Positions 44,516 through 56,098 of a stretch of 64,000 nucleotides of DNA are shown piece by piece. The stretch covers positions 65,303,407 through 65,367,406 of the forward strand of contig OX638372.1 of the NCBI GenBank assembly GCA_951812925.1. Direction: 5' to 3'. The notes under the pieces are model-generated. The model made no database searches, had not been told where the DNA came from, and saw only the letters and a list, made by a program, of their open reading frames with translations. The stretch is from Calliopum simillimum (lineage: Eukaryota; Arthropoda; Insecta; Diptera; Lauxaniidae). Each line of letters opens with the position of its first letter. Within the stretch, counting starts at the first letter, position 1. Made by a program: the position numbers and the translations under genes.

Positions 44516-46332
44516 TAATGTGTATTGGAAAAAATTAGGGGTATTACGCCCCCACGATGCCACGCCCCTAAAAAAATGCATAGTTTATGAGATTTGGTAC
44601 ACAAGTAAAATGGTAAGGGACAAATGTAATTTTTTGGAAAAATTGTTAATGCCAGCCACGTCAATTTAACAAGATAAGGTGAACCAACATTTACTGCGAA
44701 ATCTTGGTTTTTTTTAAAATATGGTGGAAAAATGAAAAAAAAAATTTTCCTGAAATCATCGTTTGAATTGTTCTTCTTCTGTTTTAGTCCCGTGCGAACG
44801 TCTTGGTTTTTTGCAATTATATTGAAAACGAAAAATTGTCGAAAATCAAACTCAGAACCAATTAAGAGCTATTGATAAAATAAAAATCCTTTTTATATTT
44901 TCATTTTTTAACCTCAAGTGTGTTCGATGGTCACATGCGACACCATGGAAATGCCCATATTGAAAAAAATTTATAAAAATTCAACTAACAAAAATGGTCA
45001 CTTTCGAATTGCTCTAACCCGCTAAAAAGCAAAAAAAAAACCGTTTTTTGCCATTTTTTGAATCTATATAACTAGATAACATATGGTTCATCCGTAAAAT
45101 CTGATGGGAGTACTTCAAAGTTCCAATCTTTTTTTTAAAAACCTAATTTAAATTATATCGATTATTTTTTTTCTCGGAGATATCTATCTAACAAATCAGT
45201 CATATGATTAATCGGACAATAGTTACGTTCTTCTTACAGATCTGTTGAAAAGTTTAGTCACACCTTGTAAAATATATTAATATCCTCTTAAATTTGAGAA
45301 TTATGTATTCCAAGTTAGAAACAATTTTTAATTAATTTTTTCTATTTTTGCGTATTTATGAAGTTATTTTTCTTATATATTTTGAACCATTGCACTTAAA
45401 CCAATAATCCGCTTGGAAAATAATGTAAGAAGCGACAATTGGATATTTGATTATCTTTTTGATTATCTTTAGTTTAACATCAAACATAACAATTAAGTGA
45501 ACCTTCGAAAAAAAAACTTCAGAAATTCATATCTCGAAAAGTTTTCCATGAAAATTTTTTTTTTTTTTTATTTTTGAGCGAATGGGAGCCAAGTGCATCG
45601 GAAAAAAATAATGGCATTTTTTTTTTTTTTTAATTTATGTAAACTAGTGTAATTTAATGAACTAGTTAACAAATATGTTAGGATTTCTTATTTCACACAT
45701 GTGGGAATTCTACACTCAATGAAACATTTTTGCACAACAAAAACAGAATATGTATATTGAAATAATGAATAATTGTGTCGTACCAATGTGGTCTAGATTT
45801 TATGAAAAACGGTAAAACCTAAAAATTTATTCTGCTCATTTACTGATTTTTAAGTAAGTAGTTTGACAAAATATATATTTTTACACTACGAGCCAACGAA
45901 TTAGAATTGCCATATGTATTTGTATTTTGTAGCAGCAGTTAGAACTTAGGTCTTTTTAGTCAGTTGTAAAAAAATTATTTATTTGAGCAGAGCAGTTGAC
46001 AGCAAGTAAAATATTTTCTTAACCGCGTGGTAAATTTTAAAACCGCTCAAAAGGCAACAATGATGCCTAAGGTTGTTAGATGACTTGTGTAAAAAAAAAT
46101 TTACTGTGATTGTTTAAATTGTTTGTGAAAAAGAGTACCAAATGGCTGTATTCCATTTTGCTTTGTGTTTAAAACCCTGGAGATCCCCGACTTTTTCTTA
46201 TTGCAGATAAAGAAAAATTATATTGAGCTCAATATAAATTATCTGAAGCCATAACATTTGCATACTATTTAAAAACTAATGCCATGCAGATTGAAAAGAA
46301 AAAAAAAATTATATTCAGTCAACCTATTAGTA
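44516..46332. other. AT-rich stretch, nothing recognised
   Basis: The first about 100 bp continues the older repeat interrupted by family D (GCCACGCCCCTAAAAAAA). The rest is featureless. Confidence 0.4.
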
Positions 46333-47715
46333 CAATCATTTGGGAAAAAAAAATGATGTTACCTGGAAAGTTTTGCGGGATTTCTGCAAATGAGTTATTT
46401 TATAGATTTCGATGTGCTCTTTCAGAATTTCAACTTTGCTACCTCGTATCGTGTTCGCTCGAGCCGCCATATTGGAAAAATGGCGTCCAAAATCAGTTTT
46501 TTACAAATATCTCTTTAACGGTTATATTTAGAGAAAAATTTTTTTGGACAATGTTGTAGCTTATAAAATTTTCTATAAAAATGACCTTTGAATTGTTTTC
46601 GTACGACTTATAACTCAGGAGATATCTTTATTCAAAATTTTAGAAAAATTAGTAAATTGTGAATGCCACTTATGAGTAGGCACAGTGATGTGTCAAGCTT
46701 ATAATTACGATAACTTATGAACGGTGAGTCGCACGTTTAAAATAAAAACATATATTTATAGAGAATAACATGCGCTACAAGTTACATATTATATTTTTTT
46801 CATATCACCTATAGTAAAGGAGATATTTTTCCCACAAACTTAAGTTTTTGAAAAAAAACGTTTTTTCAAAATGGCTTCTAAACGGTTCGTCATAGAAAAA
46901 AAATTGTCAATGCATTTGGTAGAACGTTCAATTCCCTATAAGAGTCTCTTCGAGCTGTTTTTTCGTCAGACTTACCCTTCATGAGATATCGCGACTTGAA
47001 AATCATTCAAAATTGAACATAGTAGGGCGCATAGAACAATATTCAATTTTGAATGATTTTCAAGACGCTATATCTCATGAAGGGTAAGTCTGACGAAAAA
47101 ACAGCTCGAAGAGACCCTTATAGGGAATTGAACGTTCTACAAAATGCATAGACAATTTTTTTTCTAGGACAAACCGTTTAGGAGCCATTTTGAAAAAACT
47201 TTTTTTTCAAAATTTTATGTTTGTGGGGAAAATATCTCCTTAACTATAGGTGACATGGAAAAAAAAATATATGTTGCTTATAGAACAAGTTATTCCCTAT
47301 AAATAGGTGTTTTTATTTTAAACGTGCAACTCACCGTTCATAAGTTATCGTAATTATAAGCTTGACACATCACTGTGCCTACTCATAAGTGGCATTCACA
47401 ATTTACTAATTTTTCTAAAATTTTGAATAAAGATATCTCCTGAGTTATAAGTCGTAAGAAAACAATTTAAAGGTCATTTTTATAGAAAATTTTATAAGCT
47501 ACAACATTGTCCTAAAAAATTTTTCTCTGAATATGACCGTTAAAGAGATATTTGTAAAAAACTGATTTTGGACGCCATTTTTCCAATATGGCGGCTCGAG
47601 CGAACACGATACGAGGTAGCAAAGTTGAAATTCTGAAAGAGCACATCGAAATCTATAAAATAACTCATTTGCAGAAATCCCGCAAAACTTTCCAGGTAAA
47701 ACTACCAAATGACTG
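46333..47715. mobile_element. 1.38-kb near-perfect palindromic element
   Basis: Two arms of about 680 bp (to 47017, and from 47042) separated by a 24-bp spacer. The outer ends read CAATCATTTGG and, on the opposite strand, CAGTCATTTGG, with TA on both sides (46331-46332, 47716-47717), which fits a Tc1/mariner-type terminus (CAGT after TA). Each arm contains the same chance open frame (starting within MLPGKFCGISANELFYRFRC on the left), read on opposite strands. No transposase motif. Arm identity is high throughout, so either the element is young or the arms are gene-converted. Confidence 0.85.
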
Positions 47716-47717
47716 TA

Positions 47718-48115
47718 CTATATGTTTTCTTATAATTTTGTAAGCTTTTAAAGGTTAGAGCTTAACAAATAATTTAGTCCATTCCGCCATATTGGTTTTC
47801 CTTGATTCGTTGGAGGCAATAACAAACAAAAACTTAAAAAATTCAACTTTTTATAAACAAAGAGTTAACAATAAATAAACTTTGTAACGCCTGGTTTCAG
47901 AACAATTGACTAGAAGTTCTTGGTTGGACCGACCAGTCCCCAGATTTAAATCCCATTGGGTTTTCACTTAATATAAAATTTAAAAGTTTTTATTGTATGT
48001 AAAGAAGGGGGTGCGTTAGTTTTCTTCTATGAATTTTCTAAACTGAAATGTTTATTTATGATAAATCTTTATTTATAAAACGTTGAATTTTTAAAGTTCT
48101 TGTTTGTTAATTATA
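47718..48115. other. AT-rich stretch with a Tc1 fragment
   Basis: Apart from the short Tc1-like motif near 47900 nothing is recognised. Confidence 0.4.
47880..47965 (+). pseudogene. Short Tc1-like transposase fragment
   Basis: Translation gives LEVLGWTDQSPDLNPIG, matching the WP.QSPDLNPIEN motif around the third catalytic residue of Tc1-type transposases. The catalytic Glu position reads Gly. Only about 25 residues are legible; isolated relic. Confidence 0.6.
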
Positions 48116-48740
48116 CAGTGCAACAAAATGAAAAATAAATTTTGGTCCCTGGGGTCTCATAGTTTTTTTCTGAAAGGTAATGAAAAATAAAAAGACACGT
48201 ATTTTACCGAATATATGAATCAGTGATTTTTTCATTTTATGGCACCTCAAAGATTAAAGTTCGCGTTTAATATGAAATTAAGGGATTTTGTGAAAAAACC
48301 ATCTGATTATGAAATGTTGCTTATGTCCTTACCTTTTATTTAAGCCATGGAACTTGAGAATCCGCTCAGTACTTTTTGCTTTATAAGCAAAACCATTTTT
48401 AATGTTTTTTTTTTTTTTTTTTTCATATATTTCGTAAAATAAAAATAAGAAAATAATCAGTCTTTTGATTTTTAATAGCAAAATTTGTACATTTTTGCTT
48501 ATAAAAGAAAAACTACCATGCGGATTCTCAAGTGCTATAGCTTAAATTAAAGGTAAGAATATAAGGTGGTTTTTTCACAAAATCTAAAAATTTCATATTA
48601 AATGCAAACTTTAAACTTTGAGGTGCCATAAAATGAAAAAAATCACTGATACACATATTCGGTAAAATATGTCTTTTTATTTTTCATTACCTTTCAAAAA
48701 AACACTATGAGACCCTTGGGACATTTTTTGTATTGCACTG
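48116..48740. mobile_element. 625-bp palindromic MITE with CAGTGCAA ends
   Basis: Ends CAGTGCAACAAAATG and, on the opposite strand at the right, CAGTGCAATACAAAA. Arms of about 270 bp (48116-48398 and 48475-48740) share blocks such as TGGTCCC/TTGTCCC, ATTTTCATTACC and TTTGAGGTGCCATAAAATGA. The left flank is TA and the right flank TG, possibly a mutated TA. CAGT terminus suggests Tc1/mariner-type origin. Non-coding. Confidence 0.8.
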
Positions 48741-48807
48741 TGTTATTGACGTATAAATAAATAAAATAAACATACAAAATAACTATTACCATCTCGGACA
48801 GGCTTGA

Positions 48808-48980
48808 TCTGAGGAAATTATTATGCGGACCGCTGGTGAAAGGTTATTTTTGATAAGCAACAAATAAAAGACTCTTCAACTTTTCCTTAGTTTTTAAGTT
48901 TGAGAAAAAATAAAAAAGATTGTAAACTTAACTTTTTAGGGGCAACACCAGGAAGCCTATTTTGCCATCCCCAGTTCATA
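48808..48980 (+). repeat. Dispersed direct repeat R, copy 1
   Basis: About 172 bp beginning TTGATCTGAGGAAATTATTA and ending CCATCCCCAGTTCATAT; repeated at 50091-50262 with few differences. Copy 1 is bracketed by two copies of ATAAAATAAACATACAAAAT (about 48763 and 48985), a possible duplication around it. Confidence 0.85.
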
Positions 48981-48989
48981 TAAAATAAA

Positions 48990-49402
48990 ATAAACATACA
49001 AAATAACTCAATAACGTCGTTCTTTCAAAAAAAAAATTTGATATAAGAAAAATTTACTTAGCGGGAGCTTAAGTTTTGACCGATGCTGTATATAATGAAA
49101 ATTTATTTTTTTTAACTGAACTTTAAGTCATATATTTGCAATGATCGATTTTCAATACATTTTCTAACACATAATGATGACAAATAAGGAACGGATCGAA
49201 AATACGGCTATAGTGACATATGTTTCGTCGTTGGAAAAAAAAATTAATTTTCATTAAAATATGAAGATATGTATGTTTATGTAACGAATTTGATAAAAAA
49301 CAGTACCGAACTGTAAAATTTTTCATTTAAAATAATTAATTTTTTTTACAAATTTATAATTTCATTTAAAATAATTAATTTTTTTGTACAAATTTATAAA
49401 TT
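48990..49402. other. AT-rich stretch, nothing recognised
   Basis: Contains a doubled TTCATTTAAAATAATTAATT near 49322-49385, otherwise featureless. Confidence 0.4.
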
Positions 49403-49650
49403 ACTAGCTGGCCCGGTAGCGACTTTGTTCGCCCGTTCCCGTTCCAAGTCCCATCCATCTCTGTCGTCCTTCTCTTCCAACCCCTCAGGTTTTTCAAGGT
49501 GAATAGAATATATATTTATAACGATAGCTACTATAACCTTCTACAGACCATAACAAACAATTTAAAAAAAAAATTATTTGAATCCGCCGTGCAGTTTCCC
49601 CATCCATAAGCTACATACGGACACCATTTCATTTTTATATATATAGATTT
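49403..49650 (+). repeat. ACTAGCTGG-type interspersed repeat, short copy
   Basis: Begins ACTAGCTGGCCCGGTAGCGA, includes CCCATCCATCTCTGTCGTCC and ends TTTTATATATATAGAT. A longer copy starts at 55525. ACTAGCTG-CCCGG starts and TATATAGAT ends are common in insect repeats. Read on the minus strand the end is CTAG, so a rolling-circle origin is possible; class not settled. Confidence 0.6.
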
Positions 49651-49909
49651 CCTACTTTTCTTGAAATTGTTTCAGTATTCTCATATTCTTTAATAGCCTG
49701 TTTCCACTGAAGATTTATGAAGTGATTTAGCCGTACTCACCTCATTCATCATATCTGTGGACTTTTGACAGAACAACCTAACTCGAAATAAGACAATTAT
49801 CCAGGATTTTAATCTTATATGTGTCAACAAACCAGAGTAGCTTAAGTCGATCGTTTGATTGTGTCAACGAAACGTGGTTTTTGGAAAAATTTCAGCCCAC
49901 TGTGCACTT

Positions 49910-50056
49910 ACATTATATGAGTAGTCTAAATGCAGAAGCATTTAAAAAACTAAAAGTTTTTGGACAGCTAGGGAGCTAACGAATCCAAAAATACCAAAAC
50001 CGAAAATAATGTTTTGTTTTTTAACTGCTTCTGCATTTGGGCGACTCATTTACATA
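49910..50056. repeat. Small inverted-repeat element, about 147 bp
   Basis: Arms of about 45 bp: CTAAATGCAGAAGCATTTAA at the left, CCAAATGCAGAAGCAGTTAA on the opposite strand at the right, both followed by AAAAC. Probable MITE; no target duplication recognised. Confidence 0.6.
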
Positions 50057-50090
50057 TTTTTGATACAAATTTTTATTGCGGAGGTTTGAT

Positions 50091-50262
50091 CTGAGGAAAT
50101 TATTATGCGGACCGCTGGTGAAAGTTTAATTTTGATAAGCAACAAAAAAAACTCTTCAACTTTACCCTAGTTTTTAAGTTTGAGAAAAAATAAAAAAGAT
50201 TGTAAACTTAACTTTTTAGGGGCAACACCAGGAAGCCTATTTTTCCATCCCCAGTTCATATC
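50091..50262 (+). repeat. Dispersed direct repeat R, copy 2
   Basis: Near-identical to 48808-48980; flanks differ (GGAGG before, CGCCTAGGCC after). Confidence 0.85.
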
Positions 50263-50812
50263 GCCTAGGCCAGATTCTCGCTAACACTGGGAGTAAGAAC
50301 CCCAACATCCAATAGTTTATAAAATAGTTAGGGGAAAAGCATAAATAATGCTACAATATATATGTACGTTTATACTTTAGTTTTTAATATTTTACTTACC
50401 AAATTTTCCTCACACCAGATCGATGGCTGCGCTTTTGCGCTTTTTCTTTTGGCGTGGTTAAAATTATAATCCCATAATAGAATTTGCTTTTTATTGTTTT
50501 GCTTCAGAAAACCAGCTAAAAATATGTATGTATGCACATATTTTTTATTTTAAAAGAATTCACTGGCATTCGACGTTGTTTTTTAATAAAAATTTGTATT
50601 TTTTTTTTCTTGCTTTCAAAAATATGCAGAAAATCACATAAATTTACAATTTAAATAACAAACACACACACACACAAGCACAAATTCCAATTCAGTTAAA
50701 AACCAAAGCATTTTTTCTTTACATCTATCGCTTATTTTCACAACACAATGCCAAATCACGAAGCGAAACCAACCACTTCGAAAGACAAACTACGAATAAA
50801 AAATCGCGAGGG
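50263..50812. other. AT-rich stretch, nothing recognised
   Basis: Short ACAC run near 50663-50675. No gene. Confidence 0.4.
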
Positions 50813-51071
50813 AAAATCCGTAATGATATTTTGAGGAATAAGTACAAAAAAACAAAACAAAGAAACAACATAAACATAAAAGAATGAAACAAACATACAA
50901 TTTTAAGAAGAGAAGAAGAGAAGAAAGATAACATTTTACTCAAAATACCGAAGTTTAATCGGTATTGATCGGGTTTTGAAACTAACGAAAAATGTGACAT
51001 GTAACGAAAAAATGTAACGAAAAATGTGACAAGTAACGAAAAATGTGACATGTAACGAGTTAGAAAACACA
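50813..51071 (+). repeat. ACGAAAAATGTGACA repeat family, partial copy
   Basis: Matches 59780-60064: AAAATCCGTAATGATATTTT, AAACATACAATTTTAAGAAG, TACTCAAAATACCGAAGTTT, then a cluster of ACGAAAAATGTGACA units (four within 70 bp). Corresponds to the right half of the element at 59511-60064. Confidence 0.8.
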
Positions 51072-51075
51072 AACT

Positions 51076-51900
51076 AAACTGTCGGGCGATAGAAAATTCC
51101 CCGGGAATCTTGATTCACGATAACCCCCATTATATTTATTTTGTTGGTTAAGTCTTTTTATCTTTTTGTGTCAAAAATAATTTGCAAATAATGGAATAAA
51201 AAGGGAAAATTTATTTGAAAGTATATGTGACCACAAATGTGTTTTGGTACAAAAACTGAAGATCAGATGGGGAATCTGGAAAAGAAAAAAAGACTTAACT
51301 GACAATTCAATAATAGTACTTCCGTAGTTCTTACGATTATCGAATCTACAGTGTATTCAGTGTTAGGCCCGATTATAAAAATATATGTGAAAAATATACA
51401 ATAAAAATTAACTTTAATGATTGTTTACCACTGACTTTAAATTACAATTTTAATAATATTAGTTTTGTAATTTTTGCATTTGCATACAAAAATAATGATT
51501 AACAATTGAACTGAGGAATATTTTAACAACATAAATTGTTATTCTTCAGAATCGTTAAACGTTCAGCGATTCAGCGATATACTGAAAAATCGTCAGTTTA
51601 ATAATTGTAGCTTTTAAGGGAAATTTTACCTGAAAAGCAGTCATTATCATAATAATATAAATCAAAGTTCAAAATTCAATATATATCGAGCCCTAGGACT
51701 CAACCGACAAAAAAAAAAAAATTTTGCCAGAGTCAAAATTGCTTTCGCTAACTTCGTATTGGTACTTTTTACAGTCATGAAATTTGAAGGAAAGATGCTA
51801 TCGAAAGATGTTATCGATTTCTTTCAAAAGACGGAAATCTGAAATCGTGTCGGTAAAGCCTTTTTGGGCTCGATACATTAATAGGAATATAAATATATAT
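51076..51900. other. AT-rich stretch, nothing firm
   Basis: ATCGAGCCC near 51685 and its complement GGGCTCGAT near 51869 could mark a short inverted-repeat element, but the match is only 9 bp. Confidence 0.35.
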
Positions 51901-51902
51901 AT

Positions 51903-52432
51903 ATCTCTGAAATATAGTTGGGTTATCTCAAAAAAAGGGTTTTGAAGCTTTTGCTTATATGGTGCCACTGTGCCACACCCCCTTGTCCGATTTCACCAAT
52001 TTTTGTTGAGAGTTTTTATTTATAATTTTTAGTGTCTAGTCAAATTTGGTTCGAATATCTCAAGAAACGCTTTTAGTATAGCGTTTTGATGCATTTGCAC
52101 TTTTGCACTTTTGATTCGTAGTATTTAAGTGCATTTTGGTTGCATTGTCGTTAAAACTACTCCTAAAATTGCATTTTGAATATATTTTTTGTATGGGCGG
52201 TTGGGCGGTAGGCGTGTCCGTTAAGCAATTTCACTCATTTTCAATCCCCCGAGCTAACTTTGATGACGGAGGCTGTGCACCAAATTTCATTGAATTATCT
52301 TGCTTAGTTTTCCCAAAAAATGTGTTTCCACGCACAGCCAAACAGCCACCCAGCCACCCATCAGGACGCGAGCTGTGATCAAACGGACGTTACAAACGGA
52401 AGGACCAAGTGAACCTCGGTTCAGGGTATAAA
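51903..52432 (-). mobile_element. Helentron/DINE-1-like element, 3'-truncated
   Basis: Carries central-repeat sequence (TTGCTTATATGGTGCCACTG) and the 5' block (GTATGGGCGG duplicated, AATCCCCCGAGCTAACTTTG) with a deletion of the GATCAAGAATATATATAC segment, ending CAGGGTATAAAAA. No hairpin or CTAG end is seen at the left. Confidence 0.7.
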
Positions 52433-52437
52433 AAGTA

Positions 52438-53087
52438 TAATTAATTTTTCAATATTCTTTATGGTTTTGGCTACAATCCAACCAGAGTTTTCTAAAGTGG
52501 CACCAAAGTTATAAGAAAAATAACAAAACTAACTAAATGTTAAAAACAAATTGCATTTTTATTCTTTTTGTAGAAGGAACTTACCTTCCTTTACAGCAGT
52601 GCGAATTAACACTAAAATTAAATTAAATTATTAGAAATTAGCAAAAAAAAAAAATTTCCAAAAATTTTGCAAAAATTTTTAATGGTATTTTTCAGTTGTA
52701 TTTAATATCAATTAAAATTATATCCACAATCAAATATGGGACAACGTTGAGTTGTTCAATCCAAGAAATATTTAAAATTTGTGCAAGACTTATTAGAAAT
52801 TTAGCAAAAAACAAAATAATTGCAAAAATTTTGCGATTTGAAATAAACATAAAATGTGGTTTTTTGATGGCGAGAATTTTTGAATTAAAACTCAAAGCAA
52901 ACTTGATTTGAAGTGTTTAATTTGTTAACATTACTGTTGTTTAATACAATTTTTGATTAAACACACTTCATAAATTAAAAAAAAATTTAAAAAAAGAAAA
53001 ATTTTTATGATTCCAAAATAGAAAGATATATATATATTTTTTTTTTAAACAATCTCTAAATCTGAAAACGATTTTTTAAAAATCAAA
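52438..53087. other. AT-rich stretch, nothing recognised
   Basis: Both strands are open around 52692-52911 without motifs; treated as chance. Confidence 0.4.
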
Positions 53088-55403
53088 ATGGCGGAGAATT
53101 TTCTTAAAAATTTACTTAATTACGACAAAATTGCGGCTAAGAGGGTTTTTGAGGTTGCTGAATTTCGGATTCGGTATTATATTTTTTGTAAAAAAAATGG
53201 CGGATCCAAAATGGCGGAGAATTTTCTTAAAAATTTACTTAATTACGACAAAATTGTGGCTAGGAGGGTTTTTGAGGTTGCTGAATTTCGGATTCGGTAT
53301 CACCTTTTTTGTTAAAAAAATGGCGGATCCAAAATGGCGGAGAATTTTCTTAAAAATTTACTTAATTACGACAAAATTGCGGCTAAGAGGGTTTTTGAGG
53401 TTGCTGAATTTCGGATTCGGTATCACCTTTTTTGTTAAAAAAATGGCGGATCCAAAATGGCGGAGAATTTTCTTAAAAATTTACTTAATTACGACAAAAT
53501 TGCGGCTAAGAGGGTTTTTGAGGTTGCTGAATTTCGGATTCGGTATCACCTTTTTTGTTAAAAAAATGGCGGATCCAAAATGGCGGAGAATTTTCTTAAA
53601 AATTTACTTAATTACGACAAAATTGCGGCTAAGAGGGTTTTTGAGGTTGCTGAATTTCGGATTCGGTATCACCTTTTTTGTTAAAAAAATGGCGGATCCA
53701 AAATGGCGGAGAATTTTCTTAAAAATTTACTTAATTACGACAAAATTGCGGCTAAGAGGGTTTTTGAGGTTGCTGAATTTCGGATTCGGTATCACCTTTT
53801 TTGTTAAAAAAATGGCGGATCCAAAATGGCGGAGAATTTTCTTAAAAATTTACTTAATTACGACAAAATTGCGGCTAAGAGGGTTTTTGAGGTTGCTGAA
53901 TTTCGGATTCGGTATCACCTTTTTTGTTAAAAAAATGGCGGATCCAAAATGGCGGAGAATTTTCTTAAAAATTTACTTAATTACGACAAAATTGCGGCTA
54001 AGAGGGTTTTTGAGGTTGCTGAATTTCGGATTCGGTATCACCTTTTTTGTTAAAAAAATGGCGGATCCAAAATGGCGGAGAATTTTCTTAAAAATTTACT
54101 TAATTACGACAAAATTGCGGCTAAGAGGGTTTTTGAGGTTGCTGAATTTCGGATTCGGTATCACCTTTTTTGTTAAAAAAATGGCGGATCCAAAATGGCG
54201 GAGAATTTTCTTAAAAATTTACTTAATTACGACAAAATTGCGGCTAAGAGGGTTTTTGAGGTTGCTGAATTTCGGATTCGGTATCACCTTTTTTGTTAAA
54301 AAAATGGCGGATCCAAAATGGCGGAGAATTTTCTTAAAAATTTACTTAATTACGACAAAATTGCGGCTAAGAGGGTTTTTGAGGTTGCTGAATTTCGGAT
54401 TCGGTATCACCTTTTTTGTTAAAAAAATGGCGGATCCAAAATGGCGGAGAATTTTCTTAAAAATTTACTTAATTACGACAAAATTGCGGCTAAGAGGGTT
54501 TTTGAGGTTGCTGAATTTCGGATTCGGTATCACCTTTTTTGTTAAAAAAATGGCGGATCCAAAATGGCGGAGAATTTTCTTAAAAATTTACTTAATTACG
54601 ACAAAATTGCGGCTAAGAGGGTTTTTGAGGTTGCTGAATTTCGGATTCGGTATCACCTTTTTTGTTAAAAAAATGGCGGATCCAAAATGGCGGAGAATTT
54701 TCTTAAAAATTTACTTAATTACGACAAAATTGCGGCTAAGAGGGTTTTTGAGGTTGCTGAATTTCGGATTCGGTATCACCTTTTTTGTTAAAAAAATGGC
54801 GGATCCAAAATGGCGGAGAATTTTCTTAAAAATTTACTTAATTACGACAAAATTGCGGCTAAGAGGGTTTTTGAGGTTGCTGAATTTCGGATTCGGTATC
54901 ACCTTTTTTGTTAAAAAAATGGCGGATCCAAAATGGCGGAGAATTTTCTTAAAAATTTACTTAATTACGACAAAATTGCGGCTAAGAGGGTTTTTGAGGT
55001 TGCTGAATTTCGGATTCGGTATCACCTTTTTTGTTAAAAAAATGGCGGATCCAAAATGGCGGAGAATTTTCTTAAAAATTTACTTAATTACGACAAAATT
55101 GCGGCTAAGAGGGTTTTTGAGGTTGCTGAATTTCGGATTCGGTATCACCTTTTTTGTTAAAAAAATGGCGGATCCAAAATGGCGGAGAATTTTCTTAAAA
55201 ATTTACTTAATTACGACAAAATTGCGGCTAAGAGGGTTTTTGAGGTTGCTGAATTTCGGATTCGGTATCACCTTTTTTGTTAAAAAAATGGCGGATCCAA
55301 AATGGCGGAGAATTTTCTTAAAAATTTACTTAATTACGACAAAATTGCGGCTAAGAGGGTTTTTGAGGTTGCTGAATTTCGGATTCGGTATCACCTTTTT
55401 TGT
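53088..55403 (+). repeat. 123-bp tandem satellite, about 19 copies
   Basis: Monomer starts ATGGCGGATCCAAAATGGCG and ends TTTTTTGTTAAAAAA. ATGGCGGATCC occurs at 53197, 53320, 53443 and so on to 55288 at an exact 123-bp step (18 full starts), plus one partial unit from 53088. Units from the third on appear identical. The first two carry substitutions (TATTATATTTTTTGTAAAAA; ATTGTGGCTAGGAGG). Since 123 is 41 codons, one frame stays open for 762 codons; this is a by-product of the period. The array ends in TTTTTTGTATGGGTGTGTCC, resembling the Helentron-like 5' block. Confidence 0.97.
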
Positions 55404-55524
55404 ATGGGTGTGTCCTTGACCCGATCATGTTATCAATACTATCTCAGATATCTTCTCATCTTTTCTTATACGAGCTAAAATTGTATGTATGTTTATAAAT
55501 ATATTAATATATATGTAAATACTT
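55404..55524. other. Junction sequence right of the satellite
   Basis: GTATGGGTGTGTCCTTGACC followed by CGAGCTAAAATTG loosely matches the Helentron-like 5' block. Confidence 0.4.
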
Positions 55525-56098
55525 ACTAGCTGGGCCCGGTAGCAACTTTGTTCGCCCGTTCCCGATGACCGTTACATATGTTCCAAGTCCCATCCATCTC
55601 TGTCGTCCTTCTCTTCCAACCCCTCAGGTTTTTCAAGGTGAATAGGATATATATTTATGTACCAAGTTTTATAATGATATCTACTATAGGCGTAGAAATA
55701 TAGCATTTTGAGTATAGATTTTGTTAACTTTTAATCTGTTAAGTTTAACCAAGTTTCATAATGATAGCTGATATAGGAACACTGATATAGCATTTTGTGT
55801 TTTTTTTTTTCATATGGGGGCCCAATGTCCTCTGGTTCAATCCCCCTCAAATTTTGCATGGTTGATGGCAAATAAATTATGCATAAGTTCACTTACTTTC
55901 ATAATCATAGCTTGTATGATATAGCAATTTTTGTATTTTTTTCGTATGGGGAGTGCAACAGTGCAACCCCCGTCCCCCGCAGCGGCATCTCACCCCCTTA
56001 TAAACCTCCTACAGATCATAGCAAACAATTTAATAAATTAAATTACTTAAATCGGCCGTGTAGTTTTCTCGTCCATTAGCTACATACGGAGGAACACC
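55525..56098 (+). repeat. ACTAGCTGG-type interspersed repeat, long copy
   Basis: Begins ACTAGCTGGGCCCGGTAGCA, shares CCCATCCATCTCTGTCGTCC and TTTTTCAAGGTGAATAG with the 49403 copy, and continues through two diverged internal segments (ATAATGATAGCTGATATAGG; CATATGGGGGCCCAATGTCC) to ATTAGCTACATACGGAGGAA. The 49403 copy lacks the middle part. Confidence 0.65.

Noticed and set aside
46284..47708. Two matching open frames of about 70-90 codons on opposite strands as a conserved gene pair
   Set aside because: They are the same sequence in the two arms of a palindrome; no protein family motif is visible.
51680..51880. MITE with ATCGAGCCC ends
   Set aside because: Only 9 bp match and no duplication; too weak.
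53131..55419. A 762-codon open reading frame as a real repeat protein gene
   Set aside because: The 123-bp satellite period is a multiple of three, so any stop-free frame in one unit stays open; codon use and composition are not gene-like and the next frames carry a regular TAA.
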